The notes below the pieces were generated by a model. It was not told the DNA's origin, searched no databases, and worked only from the letters and a program-made list of their open reading frames with translations. This document shows positions 50,279 through 58,974 of a stretch of 64,000 bases of DNA, piece by piece. Numbering within the stretch: position 1 is the stretch's first letter; every line of letters starts with the position of its first letter. Position numbers and translations under genes: made by a program. Source of the DNA: DATBLE01 sp036555585 (GTDB lineage Bacteria; Actinomycetota; Thermoleophilia; Gaiellales; Gaiellaceae); assembly GCA_036555585.1 (NCBI GenBank), contig DATBLE010000047.1, positions 62,001 to 126,000 on the forward strand. The letters run 5' to 3'.

Positions 50279-50301
50279 CCCAGCTTGTCGAGTCCGGGCG
50301 A
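50255..50301 (-). repeat. tRNA-3'-half-like repeat R4
   Basis: Second copy of R3 (45724-45771): same orientation, one substitution (breaking one T-stem pair) and a 2-bp gap in the C-run. Looser similarity continues for about 100 bp on the right side (CCGTTCG, ACCGCAT, ATCGTT, GCGAGCGAACG in the same order). R3 and R4 enclose 4.5 kb with the GNAT and OLD remnants and copB. Confidence 0.8.
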
Positions 50302-50623
50302 TGGTTCGCGCCCGTTCGCTCAGCTACGCCCGTACCGCATCGTTGAGCGAAGATCGCGCTTCGAGCGAATGGTTCACCGAACGCGAGCGAACGCTGAAAG
50401 AGCATGGGGGAAAGCCGTCCGTCCCGCGCGAGCACGATCGTCTTGGTCTCGAGTCTCCGGGTCAGCTGAGGGTCGCTATGCGTGTGAGCGTATGCAGCTG
50501 GCTGGGTTTCCGCACTATGTGGGCCGGCTGACGACAGGAGGTCACAGGTCTCGCCCGGCTCCTGCTGGCTGACGCGGGGCTAGGCTCAAAGGGATTCGCA
50601 GGAGCGTCCCAGGTGCCGATGTC
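50302..50623. other. Intergenic region without recognisable gene
   Basis: 322 bases. The first 100 hold the degenerate right-hand extension of repeat R4 with several CGAACG/CGTTCG words; the remainder contains no frame with convincing codon bias, no RNA gene and no clear hairpin. Confidence 0.6.
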
Positions 50624-52912
50624 TCACAGGCGCAGCAGGCGCAGAGCGCCGAGCATCCCGCCGATTCCGAGCGCGACTCCGACCACCCAGGCAACGATGG
50701 CCTCGCCGGTGGGCGTCGAGAGCTCGTAGAAGTCGCGCAGGAAAGGAACGAACAGCGCAACCAGGAACAGCACGGCCATCGCAGTGCACAGGCCACCGAC
50801 AGCGAGCCGTCGCCGCCCGCTTTCGCTCTCAAGCCGCATCACGACGGCAAGCCCGCAGACCACCACGATTCCCGTCGCGACGGTGCGGGAGCGGCTCAGG
50901 CCGAGGTCGAAGCCGTAGCGCGCGAGCAGGTAGCCGGCGGCGATCCCGATCCCGATCGCCACCCCGGCCGGGATTGCGAAGCGTGCGACGGATTGCAGGA
51001 ATCTCTCGGGCCGCCACGGGCCGGTGCTGGGCGCCAGGGCAAGCACGAACGCGGGAATACCGATCGTGACCGTAGAGGCGAGCGTGAACTGGCGAGGCAG
51101 GAGCGGAAAGGTGGCGGTCGGAATCGCCACCGCCAGCACTAGCACGGCAGCGAACACCGATTTGGTCACGAACAGCTGCGCGACGCGCTGGATGTTGCGC
51201 AGGATCTGACGCCCCTCGGCCACCATCCCCGGCACCACCGCGAAGTCGTCGCGCACCAGCACGAGATCGGCCACAGAACGCGCCATCTGCGCTCCCGACC
51301 CCTGCACAATCGCCAGCCGCGCCTGCTTGAGCGCGGGCACATCGTTGACCCCGTCGCCGACCATCGCCACGTACCGACCGGCGGCCGTGAGCGCATCCAC
51401 GACCGCACGCTTCCCATCCGGGGAGATCCGACCGACGGCTGGCGCGGCCAAGACAGCCTCACGCAGCTCCGCCGAATCGGACGGAAGTGCCTCGCCGTCG
51501 AGCGCGGGCGCCGATCCCGGCACGCCGGCATCGCGCGCGATCGCGCCCACCGTGGCCGGCGCGTCGCCCGAGAGGACCTTCAGCTCGACGTCTTCCGCAG
51601 CGAAGAAGGCGACCGTCCCCGCGGCGTTCGGCCGCAGGCGCTCCGCGAGCACGACGAGGCCGAGCGCCCGCACATCGTCTGGAAACGACGGCTCCAAGCC
51701 ACTGTGCGGTAGCGGCTCCGCCGAGCGCCCGAGCGCGAGGACGCGCCGCCCTCCGCCGGCCTCCGTCCGCGCCTTCTCAACGAGAGTAGAGTCGGCGGCC
51801 GCGAATCGCTCCGGCGCCCCCAGCACGAGGCGAGTGTCGCCCAAGTCGAGCGCGCTCCAGCGCCGCCTGGAGGAGAACGACACCTGCCCAACCACGCGCG
51901 GCTCCTCGACGACCGCCAGCCCGGCGTCCGCGATCGCCTGCAGCGTCGCGTTGCGAGACGGCGAGCCGGCGGCGTACTCTGCCAGCGCGACCGCAAGGGT
52001 CTCTTCGTCGACACCGTCGGCGGGTAACAAGCCGGCGACCCGCAGAGTCGATTCGGTCAACGTGCCGGTCTTGTCGGTACAGACCACGTCTACCGACGCA
52101 AGCGACTCGACCGCATTGAGTTGCTGAGCGAGCACCCCGCGCTGCGCGAACTTGAAGGCAGAGACCGCCGCCGTGAGGCTGATCAGGAGGATCAGGCCTT
52201 CGGGAACGAGGTTCACGATCCCTGCCGTCAGGGTCTCCACCCGCGCGCCGGAGCTCGCGACACGGATGAGGACCGAGACCGTCAGTCCGACCGTCAGCGG
52301 GAGCGCAAGTGCGAGCAGCAAGAGCAGTAGACGGTCGTTCGCCCGCTCGAGGGGAGAGCGTGGGTGGCGGAACGCCCGAGCCGTAGTCGCCAGTTGGGCC
52401 GCGCGACTCTCCGGGCCGACCGCCGTCGCCTCAACCAGCGCCGCGCCCTCGACCGCAAACGAGCCCGACCACACCCGCTCGCCCGCCTCGCGCACTGCGG
52501 GTTCGGACTCGCCTGTCAGATTCGCCTCGTCCAGTGCGAGCCCGTCCGCCGTCACAACCGTCCCATCGGCGATCACCTGATCGCCGGCCCTCAGACGCAC
52601 GAGATCGCCGATTACCACCTGGTCGACGGGCACGTGACGCCCGACGCCCTCGCGCACCACTAGCGCCTCCGGCGCAACCAGCGAGGCGAGCCGGTCGAGC
52701 GCACGCTTGGACCGAATCTCTTGGAACGAGCCTATTGCGATATTCGAAACCAGGATCCCGAGGAAGAGCGCGTCTTTCCACGATCCGAAACTGATCGTCA
52801 GCACGCCGAATAAGAAGAGGATCCCGTTCGGGACGTTCAGCGTGTTCGCGCGGACGATGCTGGCGTAGGAGCGGCTCGAGCGCTGGCGCGGGAGCGGCCC
52901 ACGCAACTCCAA
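50624..52912 (-). CDS. CtpE-like P-type cation ATPase
   Basis: 762 residues counted from a TTG at 52912. P-type motifs: LTGESEPAVRE near 134, LVPEGLILLISL near 238 (the PEGL form of helix 4), VCTDKTGTLTES near 285 and MVGDGVNDVPALKQA near 545, then six C-terminal helices. The PEGL motif groups it with CtpE/calcium- or magnesium-type pumps rather than heavy-metal pumps. The frame continues upstream with family-like GLTEAEAARRLELRG, but no ATG, GTG or TTG is found before an in-frame stop, so the 5' end may be damaged or an unusual start is used. Confidence 0.85.
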   Translation of the reverse strand: MELRGPLPRQRSSRSYASIVRANTLNVPNGILFLFGVLTISFGSWKDALFLGILVSNIAIGSFQEIRSKRALDRLASLVAPEALVVREGVGRHVPVDQVVIGDLVRLRAGDQVIADGTVVTADGLALDEANLTGESEPAVREAGERVWSGSFAVEGAALVEATAVGPESRAAQLATTARAFRHPRSPLERANDRLLLLLLALALPLTVGLTVSVLIRVASSGARVETLTAGIVNLVPEGLILLISLTAAVSAFKFAQRGVLAQQLNAVESLASVDVVCTDKTGTLTESTLRVAGLLPADGVDEETLAVALAEYAAGSPSRNATLQAIADAGLAVVEEPRVVGQVSFSSRRRWSALDLGDTRLVLGAPERFAAADSTLVEKARTEAGGGRRVLALGRSAEPLPHSGLEPSFPDDVRALGLVVLAERLRPNAAGTVAFFAAEDVELKVLSGDAPATVGAIARDAGVPGSAPALDGEALPSDSAELREAVLAAPAVGRISPDGKRAVVDALTAAGRYVAMVGDGVNDVPALKQARLAIVQGSGAQMARSVADLVLVRDDFAVVPGMVAEGRQILRNIQRVAQLFVTKSVFAAVLVLAVAIPTATFPLLPRQFTLASTVTIGIPAFVLALAPSTGPWRPERFLQSVARFAIPAGVAIGIGIAAGYLLARYGFDLGLSRSRTVATGIVVVCGLAVVMRLESESGRRRLAVGGLCTAMAVLFLVALFVPFLRDFYELSTPTGEAIVAWVVGVALGIGGMLGALRLLRL

Positions 52913-53242
52913 ACGCCTGGCGGCCTCCGCCTCAGTCAGCCCAACGGCCGCGAATTCGGTCGCGGTGGCGATCCGGCGACGCTACCTGCGCTTTGCACAA
53001 TCTGCGAGCGCTCGGATCGACCGGGCACCTGGCAACGCTGCGTTGGATGCCTCGGTCTCGACCCCAACTGCGAACCGCAATCCGCTGCAACGCCGTCTGC
53101 CAACGCTTGCCTTCTCAACGTCCGGAGGCGACGCCTGCCCGAAATGCCAGCCGATGGAGGGCCACGTACACCAAAATGGGGTCTCAGACCGATGGCCGCT
53201 CCTGTCTGGTCCCGCGATGTTGGGGTGGACAGAAGGAGAACG
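52913..53242. other. Intergenic region between divergent ATPase and CorA genes
   Basis: 330 bases. The first ~60 hold the in-frame upstream extension of the ATPase. The rest must contain both promoters; AAGGAGAA before 53243 is the CorA ribosome site. I looked for a magnesium riboswitch and could not support one. No gene or repeat seen. Confidence 0.5.
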
Positions 53243-54343
53243 ATGGCTGGATCAATCGTGTATGGCGCCAGGCAGCGTCTCGAACAGGCTGGTCGGCGTC
53301 GGGCGACGATGAGCGCCGGCCTGCTCACTGCCGACGGCCGCCCGCCGCAAGTGGAGAACGCGGCCGCACTCGCGATCGGCCAATCGGCTTGCGAGGTCAT
53401 CGACGATCATGGCAGCGGGATAGTCACTTTCAGCCGCGAGACGGCCGAGAGCCTGCTCGCAAGCCGCAGCTTCTTCTGGCTTGACCTCGGCCACCCGACC
53501 GCAGACGACTTCAACATCCTGCGCGAAGTCTTCAGGTTCCATCCATTGGCTCTCGAAGACTCCGAGCAGTTCAACCAGCGAGCGAAAATCGACGACTATG
53601 ACGACTTCGTCTTCATCGTCATCTACGGCGCCGGACCCGAGTACGACCGGCTGGTCGAGGTGCATTGCTTCTACTCCGAACGGTTCCTCGTCACCGTTCA
53701 TCGCGAGGATTGTCCGGCCTTAACAGAGATCCGGCGTCGCTACGGCAAGCGCGAGCGGTCGATCGACCAACCATCGCTGTTGCTGCACCGAGTTGTCGAC
53801 GGCCTCGTCGACAGCTTCTTCCCGAGCCTCGCCGAGCTAGACGACCGCATCGATGAACTCGAAGACGCGTTGTTTCTGAAGGCCGACGAAACCCAGCTCC
53901 AGGAGATCTTCCAAATGAAGCGACTCCTGGTCGGGATGCGGAAGACCGTGACGCCACAGCGCGATGCCTTCGCGACCCTAATGGGCGGGGTCGCAGAACT
54001 GCCCGGACTCACCGAGGATGACGAGCACTATTTCCGCGACGTCTACGACCATCTGATCCGGATTAGCGACCTAATCGACAGTTACCGCGACCTGCTCACA
54101 GGTGCGATGGACGTCTACCTCTCGACCGTCTCGAATCGAACCAATGCGGTGATGAAGCAACTGGCAATCATCGCGACCATCTTTCTGCCGCTGACATTCA
54201 TCACTGGGTTCTTCGGCCAGAACTTCGACTGGATGGTCTCGCACGTTCACAGCGGGCCCATGTTCCTCCTCCTGGGCGTCGGCAGCGAAATCATCGCCCT
54301 CCTCGCGCTCCTCGCATTCTTCAGGCGCCGCGGCTGGTTCTAA
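53243..54343 (+). CDS. corA: CorA-family divalent cation channel
   Basis: 366 residues from ATG at 53243 (an ATG at 53309 is possible). A soluble alpha/beta domain with RFHPLALEDSEQFNQRAKID and long helices (ELDDRIDELEDALFLKADE) is followed by two C-terminal membrane helices. The selectivity loop reads TGFFGQNFDWM, so the hallmark G-M-N is G-Q-N. CorA channels import Mg2+, Co2+ or Ni2+, and ZntB relatives with altered motifs move Zn2+. Next to a P-type cation ATPase and a Ca2+/cation exchanger it belongs to an ion-homeostasis group. Confidence 0.92.
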   Translation: MAGSIVYGARQRLEQAGRRRATMSAGLLTADGRPPQVENAAALAIGQSACEVIDDHGSGIVTFSRETAESLLASRSFFWLDLGHPTADDFNILREVFRFHPLALEDSEQFNQRAKIDDYDDFVFIVIYGAGPEYDRLVEVHCFYSERFLVTVHREDCPALTEIRRRYGKRERSIDQPSLLLHRVVDGLVDSFFPSLAELDDRIDELEDALFLKADETQLQEIFQMKRLLVGMRKTVTPQRDAFATLMGGVAELPGLTEDDEHYFRDVYDHLIRISDLIDSYRDLLTGAMDVYLSTVSNRTNAVMKQLAIIATIFLPLTFITGFFGQNFDWMVSHVHSGPMFLLLGVGSEIIALLALLAFFRRRGWF

Positions 54344-54432
54344 GAGCCGCTATACGGAAGACACCGATGGAGACCGCGCTCCCGGATGCAGTCCGGATGG
54401 CCGCCTGCCGACTCGCATGCTCGTTTGGGCGA

Positions 54433-55185
54433 TTAGCGTGCGATGTAACCGCCGTCGACGTACAGCTCCAGGCCAGTCACAAAGGAAGCGTCGTCGCTCG
54501 CGAGATAGGCGACGGCGGCGGCGATCTCCTGAGGCTCACCGAGGCGCCCCATCGGCGTCATCGCCGTCATTGCCTCCCAAACCTCCGTTCCTTCCGCCTG
54601 GTCGAGGATCGGCGTGCGGATGAACCCCGGGTGGATCGAGTTCACACGTACGCCCTCGGTCGCCCAGTGAACTGCGACATTCTTGGTCAGGGTCCGCACC
54701 GCCCCCTTTGCGGCGTGGTAGGCGGGCGAGGTGCCGAAGCCGCCCGAAGTGCCGAAGATCGAGCTGATGTTGATCACTGACCCGTGACCGGACGCCTTAA
54801 GCGCGTCGGCACATATCTTCATGCCGAGAAAGACGCCGGTCTGGTCGATTGCGACGGTTCGCCCCCAGTCGGCAAGGCTCGTCTCTTCGATCGTCGCGAG
54901 GTCTCCCATTCCGGCATTGTTGACGAGGATGTCGACCCGGCCGAGCTCGGCAAGCACGCGTTCGACAGCAGTACGCCAGCCAGCCTCGTCGGCGACGTCG
55001 AGATGCAGGAAGAGCGATTCGCCACCGGCGTCGCGGAGCTCCGCCGCCGCCGCCTCGCCGGCGGCGTCCTGCACGTCCGTCACGACGACCGTCGCGCCCT
55101 CGTCTGCCAGCCGGTCGGCCGTCGCACGCCCGATCCCGCTCGCAGCACCTGTGATCAGCGCGACCCGGCCTTGCAACCGTTTCAT
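54433..55185 (-). CDS. Short-chain dehydrogenase (FabG-like)
   Basis: 250 residues from ATG at 55185. TGAASGIGRATADRL near 12, VDILVNNAGMGDL near 84, NISSIFGTSGG near 137 and YHAAKGAVRTLTKNV near 153 give the full SDR catalytic set; the C-terminus ends VDGGYIAR. A generic NAD(P)-dependent alcohol dehydrogenase. Convergent with corA and separated by 75 nt from the exchanger gene on the same strand. Substrate unknown. Confidence 0.92.
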   Translation of the reverse strand: MKRLQGRVALITGAASGIGRATADRLADEGATVVVTDVQDAAGEAAAAELRDAGGESLFLHLDVADEAGWRTAVERVLAELGRVDILVNNAGMGDLATIEETSLADWGRTVAIDQTGVFLGMKICADALKASGHGSVINISSIFGTSGGFGTSPAYHAAKGAVRTLTKNVAVHWATEGVRVNSIHPGFIRTPILDQAEGTEVWEAMTAMTPMGRLGEPQEIAAAVAYLASDDASFVTGLELYVDGGYIAR

Positions 55186-55259
55186 CTCAACCTCCTGGAC
55201 GGAAATGCACTTCTTGCGTTCTGTCCTGTCCTTCCTGGGAACGACCGACGAGAAACGCG

Positions 55260-56258
55260 CTACGCCGTCGTCACGACGAACGCGACGAAGGCCAGGTAGA
55301 GCAGCGCCCAGAGAACGATCGCGCTTCCCGCGAACCGGCGGCGCACCTGCAGCGTCAGGATTGCGAGCAGCCCGCCGGCCAGTGCAAGGCCGCCGGCCAC
55401 GATCGAGTAGCGGTCCAGATCCCAGCTCGTGAACGCGAGCCCGATCGCAATCGGCAGCGTCGACTGGAACACCATCGCGCCGGTGATGTTTCCGAGCGCG
55501 AGCGAGTCCTTGCCGTCGCGGATCCAGAAGAAACTGTTTGCTTTCTCTGGGAGCTCGGTCGCGAACGGGGCGAGGACGAGCGAGAGCAGCAGCGGGTCCA
55601 GGTCAAGGCTGTCTGCGACGTGGAGCACTTGGTCGACGAAGATCTCAGCGCCGCCGACGATCGCTCCAAGTGCGACCAAGAGCTGCAGGATGACAGTGGG
55701 CATGGCCGGCGGGTCACCGCGGGTTGTGTCCATGACCAACGGCTTAAGCTGCTCCTCCGACTCGACCGTGCCACTGTGCCGAAGCGTCCAGGCCGCATAG
55801 GCCGCGTAGGCGCCGACGAGAACGACGGCGCCAGGGATTTGCAGAGCCTTCGGAGCTCCGAGACCAAGGAGGAGCGCGAGCGTCAAGCACGCCATGAAGA
55901 AGACGAGGTCCCGCTTGAGAGTCCGGAAGTCGACGGTGGATTCGAGCCCCTGCGGGCGCCGCTCGCGATAGATGAGTGCCGACACTCCGACGAGCGCCAT
56001 CGCGATCGTTGCCAGAAGTAGTGGAGCGCCAAGGATCGCGCCGATCGCGACATCGTCAGCACCCTTGTCGCCCTGGATGATGGCAATCACCGGGATTAGC
56101 GACTCCGGCAAGGCCGTCGCGACAGCCGCGAGCAAGCTTCCGACGGCGCCCTGCCCGAGCTCGAGCTTGCTGCCGAACCACTCGATCGCATTCGTGAAGA
56201 GCAGCGCGCCCGCGAGAAGGACGGCAAAGCTCGCTGGCAGCAGGACGACCGAGCTCAA
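55260..56258 (-). CDS. Calcium/cation antiporter (CaCA family)
   Basis: 332 residues from a TTG at 56258, with AAAGG upstream. Ten membrane helices; the two inverted alpha-repeats carry GSLLAAVATALPESLIP near 40 and LAPFATELPEKANSFFW near 226, whose Glu residues bind the cation. YrbG/ChaA-like exchangers swap Ca2+ or Na+ for protons. It sits beside CorA and the CtpE-like pump. Confidence 0.92.
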   Translation of the reverse strand: MSSVVLLPASFAVLLAGALLFTNAIEWFGSKLELGQGAVGSLLAAVATALPESLIPVIAIIQGDKGADDVAIGAILGAPLLLATIAMALVGVSALIYRERRPQGLESTVDFRTLKRDLVFFMACLTLALLLGLGAPKALQIPGAVVLVGAYAAYAAWTLRHSGTVESEEQLKPLVMDTTRGDPPAMPTVILQLLVALGAIVGGAEIFVDQVLHVADSLDLDPLLLSLVLAPFATELPEKANSFFWIRDGKDSLALGNITGAMVFQSTLPIAIGLAFTSWDLDRYSIVAGGLALAGGLLAILTLQVRRRFAGSAIVLWALLYLAFVAFVVTTA

Positions 56259-56384
56259 GCCGAGAACCTTTCACGAACACCCGAGTCTCGCTGTAGGAAA
56301 TGCTCCAGCCAACGGGCTCGGTCTCTGACGGGGGCCCGGCGCTCACCGCGGCGCTCAGAGGCGCTGTCTGCGGGTCCGGCGTGC

Positions 56385-56855
56385 CTACGAATCCACCGCC
56401 GCACCGGGTGCGGGCACGTGGCCGCTACGGTCGATCTCGAAGATCGTCAGCGGAATGTGAAACGACTCGCGAACACGATCGACAAGGTGACGCTCCTGCC
56501 AGGCGCTGTGATCGGACGAGCGCAGGGCGATCAGAATGTGGTCGGGCCGGAATCGTCGAACAGCGTCGGCGAAGGCGGTCAGAGGCGTCTCGTCTCCTAC
56601 GGAGCCCCCGGCGGCAGTCTTCGGAGCCAAGGTCTCGACCTGGGCCATAACCGTTTCCAAACGCTCGTCCGCCTCCTTCCCCACGCGATCGGTGTCGGAT
56701 GCGAGCCACTCAAGGCGATCGGGCAGCACCGGGGCGATCACCAGGATCTCGGACGCTGACCGGATGAGTGCTCGAACAAGCCCTGGCAGCTCGACTTCGC
56801 CCGAGACGGCTGCGCCGGTAACGACAAGGAGGCGAGTCTGTTCCTCGGACGGCAT
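56385..56855 (-). CDS. Usp-like alpha/beta protein
   Basis: 156 residues from ATG at 56855. TRLLVVTGAAVSGEVELP, SEILVIAPVLPDRLEWLASD and FRPDHILIALRSSDHSAWQE follow the strand order of a UspA-type Rossmann-like fold, but the ATP-binding Gly motif is absent. Probably a non-nucleotide-binding relative. It lies downstream of the small membrane protein gene (12 nt gap) and near other Usp genes. Role unknown. Confidence 0.65.
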   Translation of the reverse strand: MPSEEQTRLLVVTGAAVSGEVELPGLVRALIRSASEILVIAPVLPDRLEWLASDTDRVGKEADERLETVMAQVETLAPKTAAGGSVGDETPLTAFADAVRRFRPDHILIALRSSDHSAWQERHLVDRVRESFHIPLTIFEIDRSGHVPAPGAAVDS

Positions 56856-56867
56856 CTGCTTGTCAGC

Positions 56868-57041
56868 CTAAGCGTACAAGGCCAGCACGACCACGATGAC
56901 TGCGATGACTCTTGCCACGACTGCGACGACCGCCAGCCAGACGCCGGCCAAGGCGCGGAGCGGCCTCCACGGCGTCCGTGCTAGCTCAGCCTCCGCCGCC
57001 AGGCCGTCGACCGGAGGCCGCCCTTTATTGCGTTCGACCAC
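56868..57041 (-). CDS. Small single-helix membrane protein
   Basis: 57 residues from GTG at 57041, with AAAAAGGA upstream. A polar start (VERNKGRPPVDGLAAEAELA) precedes a Val/Ala membrane helix (GVWLAVVAVVARVIAVIVVV). No family known. It is 12 nt upstream of the Usp-like gene and divergent from the tandem Usp gene at 57164. Confidence 0.55.
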   Translation of the reverse strand: MVERNKGRPPVDGLAAEAELARTPWRPLRALAGVWLAVVAVVARVIAVIVVVLALYA

Positions 57042-57163
57042 GATTCCTTTTTGCCTCGTTCGCCGCTCGTAATTCCTCGCGCGAAGCGGAACGAGCGCAC
57101 GGCCGCACACATAAGACCTCTCGGCGCCCAACTCGCCTCCCCCGCGCGAATACTGTACGGACC

Positions 57164-57955
57164 ATGGGCGCCGTGTTCGACCGCGTCGTCGTGGGAGTGG
57201 ACGGCACAGACCTGGCTTTCGAGGCGCTTCGCCAAGCGCTTGTCCTGGCCCCGGCCGCGAGCTCGACCGTCCGCGCTATCACCGCGCTGGACACTAGTGC
57301 CGCCGCGCGGACGGGCTTCGACGCGGCGTACTGGACGGAAGCGCTCACGCGTGAGGCGACAACAACGCGAGACAAGGCAAAGGCAATCCTCGGCGGACGG
57401 CCCGACACAAGCGCCGAGGTCGTCACAGGCGATCCAGTCCGCGTCCTACGCGATACGCGCGACGAGTCTGACGCCACACTGCTCGCGGTCGGCGGTCAGC
57501 ACAGTAGTCGCTTCCTCGGGATCTTGCTCGGCGACGTAGGGACCCAGCTTCTCCGCGACGGCAAGTCCTCGTTGCTCGTCGCTAGGCGCGGGCGGGATCG
57601 CGCATGGGAGCCGCGAGCGGTCGTCGTGGGCCTCGACGGCTCAGCGTCTTCGCTTGCCGCGCTCGAGGCGGCAGACGAGCTTGCGACGCGCCTCAACTCG
57701 GTGGTTGAAACCGTCTCCGCCGCGGACGGCAGTTCCGTCTCTCGGGAGGGCGACTGGATCGACCGGGTCGACGCATGGGAGGAGGCCCAACCGGCGGCGC
57801 TGCTCGTGGAGCGTTCGCGTCACGCCGACCTCATCGTCGTCGGCTCACGCGGGCTGCACGGCATCCGAGCGCTGGGGAGTGTCAGCGAGCGGGTTGCACA
57901 TCGCGCGCATTGCTCGGTCCTCGTCGTAGCAGGCGCCCCACAGACGGCGGGCTGA
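57164..57955 (+). CDS. Tandem-domain universal stress protein
   Basis: 263 residues from ATG at 57164. Two UspA domains: VVVGVDGTDLAFEALRQAL at residue 8 and AVVVGLDGSASSLAALEAAD near 150. The second ends VVGSRGLHGIRALGSVSERV, close to the ATP motif but with a shortened spacer between the glycines; the first has GGQHSSRFLGILLGDVGTQL. Tandem Usp proteins are typical of DosR-type dormancy regulons in actinobacteria. Confidence 0.92.
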   Translation: MGAVFDRVVVGVDGTDLAFEALRQALVLAPAASSTVRAITALDTSAAARTGFDAAYWTEALTREATTTRDKAKAILGGRPDTSAEVVTGDPVRVLRDTRDESDATLLAVGGQHSSRFLGILLGDVGTQLLRDGKSSLLVARRGRDRAWEPRAVVVGLDGSASSLAALEAADELATRLNSVVETVSAADGSSVSREGDWIDRVDAWEEAQPAALLVERSRHADLIVVGSRGLHGIRALGSVSERVAHRAHCSVLVVAGAPQTAG

Positions 57956-58054
57956 TCCGGAGCTCATGCACTCGATCTTCTCTTGTCGGCCCAGGTTCTC
58001 CCAGGCTTTCGTAGCGACTAGGCTGGCGACCGGTCAAGCCTGGGGGAGGTCACA

Positions 58055-58708
58055 ATGATCGTCGCCGACGCACGTGAGCCCATTTCCTTTCTCGTCTTCT
58101 CTGCCTCGCTGCGCGCGGGCTCTCTCAACACCCAGCTAGCCGCGCTGGCCGTTACGTCGATCGAGAGCAACGGAGGAACGGTCGACTACGGGACCATGGC
58201 CGACTTCGAGTGCCCTTCGTACAACGCTGATGCGCAGCGCGACACCAGCTTCCCGGCAGGAGCAGAGGAGCTGCGCCGTCGGTTGGAAGCGACGGATGCA
58301 TTCGTCATCTCCTCGCCTGAATACAACGCCTCGCTCCCCGGAGTGCTCAAGAATGCGCTCGACTGGGTCTCGCGCTTCCATCCGCAGCCGTTCCACGAGC
58401 GACACGCGCTCCTCCTGTCGGCGTCGCCGTCGATGGTCGGCGGCAACCGCGGCTTGTGGACGCTGCGCATCCCGTTCGAACATCTCGGTGCGCGCGTCTA
58501 CCCCGACATGTTTTCGCTCGCCCAGGCCCACCTCGCCTTCGACGCCGACGGACGAATCGCGAATGAGGAACTGCGACGACGCTTCGAATCGACGATTGCG
58601 GGCTTCATGGATCTCGTCGAGGCATCGAAGCACTACCCCTGCGTCAAGCGGGCCTGGGTGGAATACCTCGGCGAGCGTCCTGAACCGGCGATCGACCGTG
58701 TGCAATGA
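58055..58708 (+). CDS. NAD(P)H-dependent FMN reductase
   Basis: 217 residues from ATG at 58055, with GGGGGAGG upstream. Flavodoxin-like fold with the FMN phosphate loop FSASLRAGSLNTQLAALAV near residue 15 and the family signature SSPEYNASLPGVLKNALDW near 89, as in chromate/quinone reductases (ChrR, YieF). Reduces quinones, chromate or flavins in the cytoplasm. Its stop overlaps the ATG of the next small frame (ATGA). Confidence 0.92.
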   Translation: MIVADAREPISFLVFSASLRAGSLNTQLAALAVTSIESNGGTVDYGTMADFECPSYNADAQRDTSFPAGAEELRRRLEATDAFVISSPEYNASLPGVLKNALDWVSRFHPQPFHERHALLLSASPSMVGGNRGLWTLRIPFEHLGARVYPDMFSLAQAHLAFDADGRIANEELRRRFESTIAGFMDLVEASKHYPCVKRAWVEYLGERPEPAIDRVQ

Positions 58709-58938
58709 CGCGGAGAGTAGGCGACAGCACACGGACCAGCGGCCAATGCTTCTTTCGGCGCAAGCCTCTAGCAGCTCCCGGGCCAGAGAAACGGCTAGCT
58801 CGGCCGCCTGAGCCAAACACCGTCGGGCAGCAAGTCGCCGGCGCCATCATTCCGGGTCTCCGCGCACATCTCGCGGGCTGCCCGGCATGCCGCGAAGAGC
58901 ACGAGAGCCTCCGCGAGCTCGTCGGCGGGCACGCGTAG
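58705..58938 (+). pseudogene. Remnant of an anti-sigma zinc-finger protein
   Basis: 77 codons from an ATGA overlap with the FMN reductase. Only the last ~26 residues, LRAHLAGCPACREEHESLRE, match a known pattern: the H-x3-C-x2-C half of a zf-HC2/ZAS anti-sigma domain. The N-terminal half with the first Cys/His and the helical arm is missing, and the preceding residues look unstructured. No sigma factor gene is adjacent. Confidence 0.5.
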
Positions 58939-58974
58939 CGCGCCGCACCCGCGATCTCGCGTTCCGCAGGGTGT

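Noticed and set aside
36245..50623. Transposase or integrase in the metal island
   Set aside because: Every frame of reasonable length was considered; none shows DDE, HUH or tyrosine/serine recombinase motifs. Mobility is suggested by repeats only.
52965..53242. Possible small Cys protein (CPKC) or magnesium riboswitch before corA
   Set aside because: The CPKC frame has no start, no codon bias and no homologous flanks. I could not find conserved riboswitch elements.
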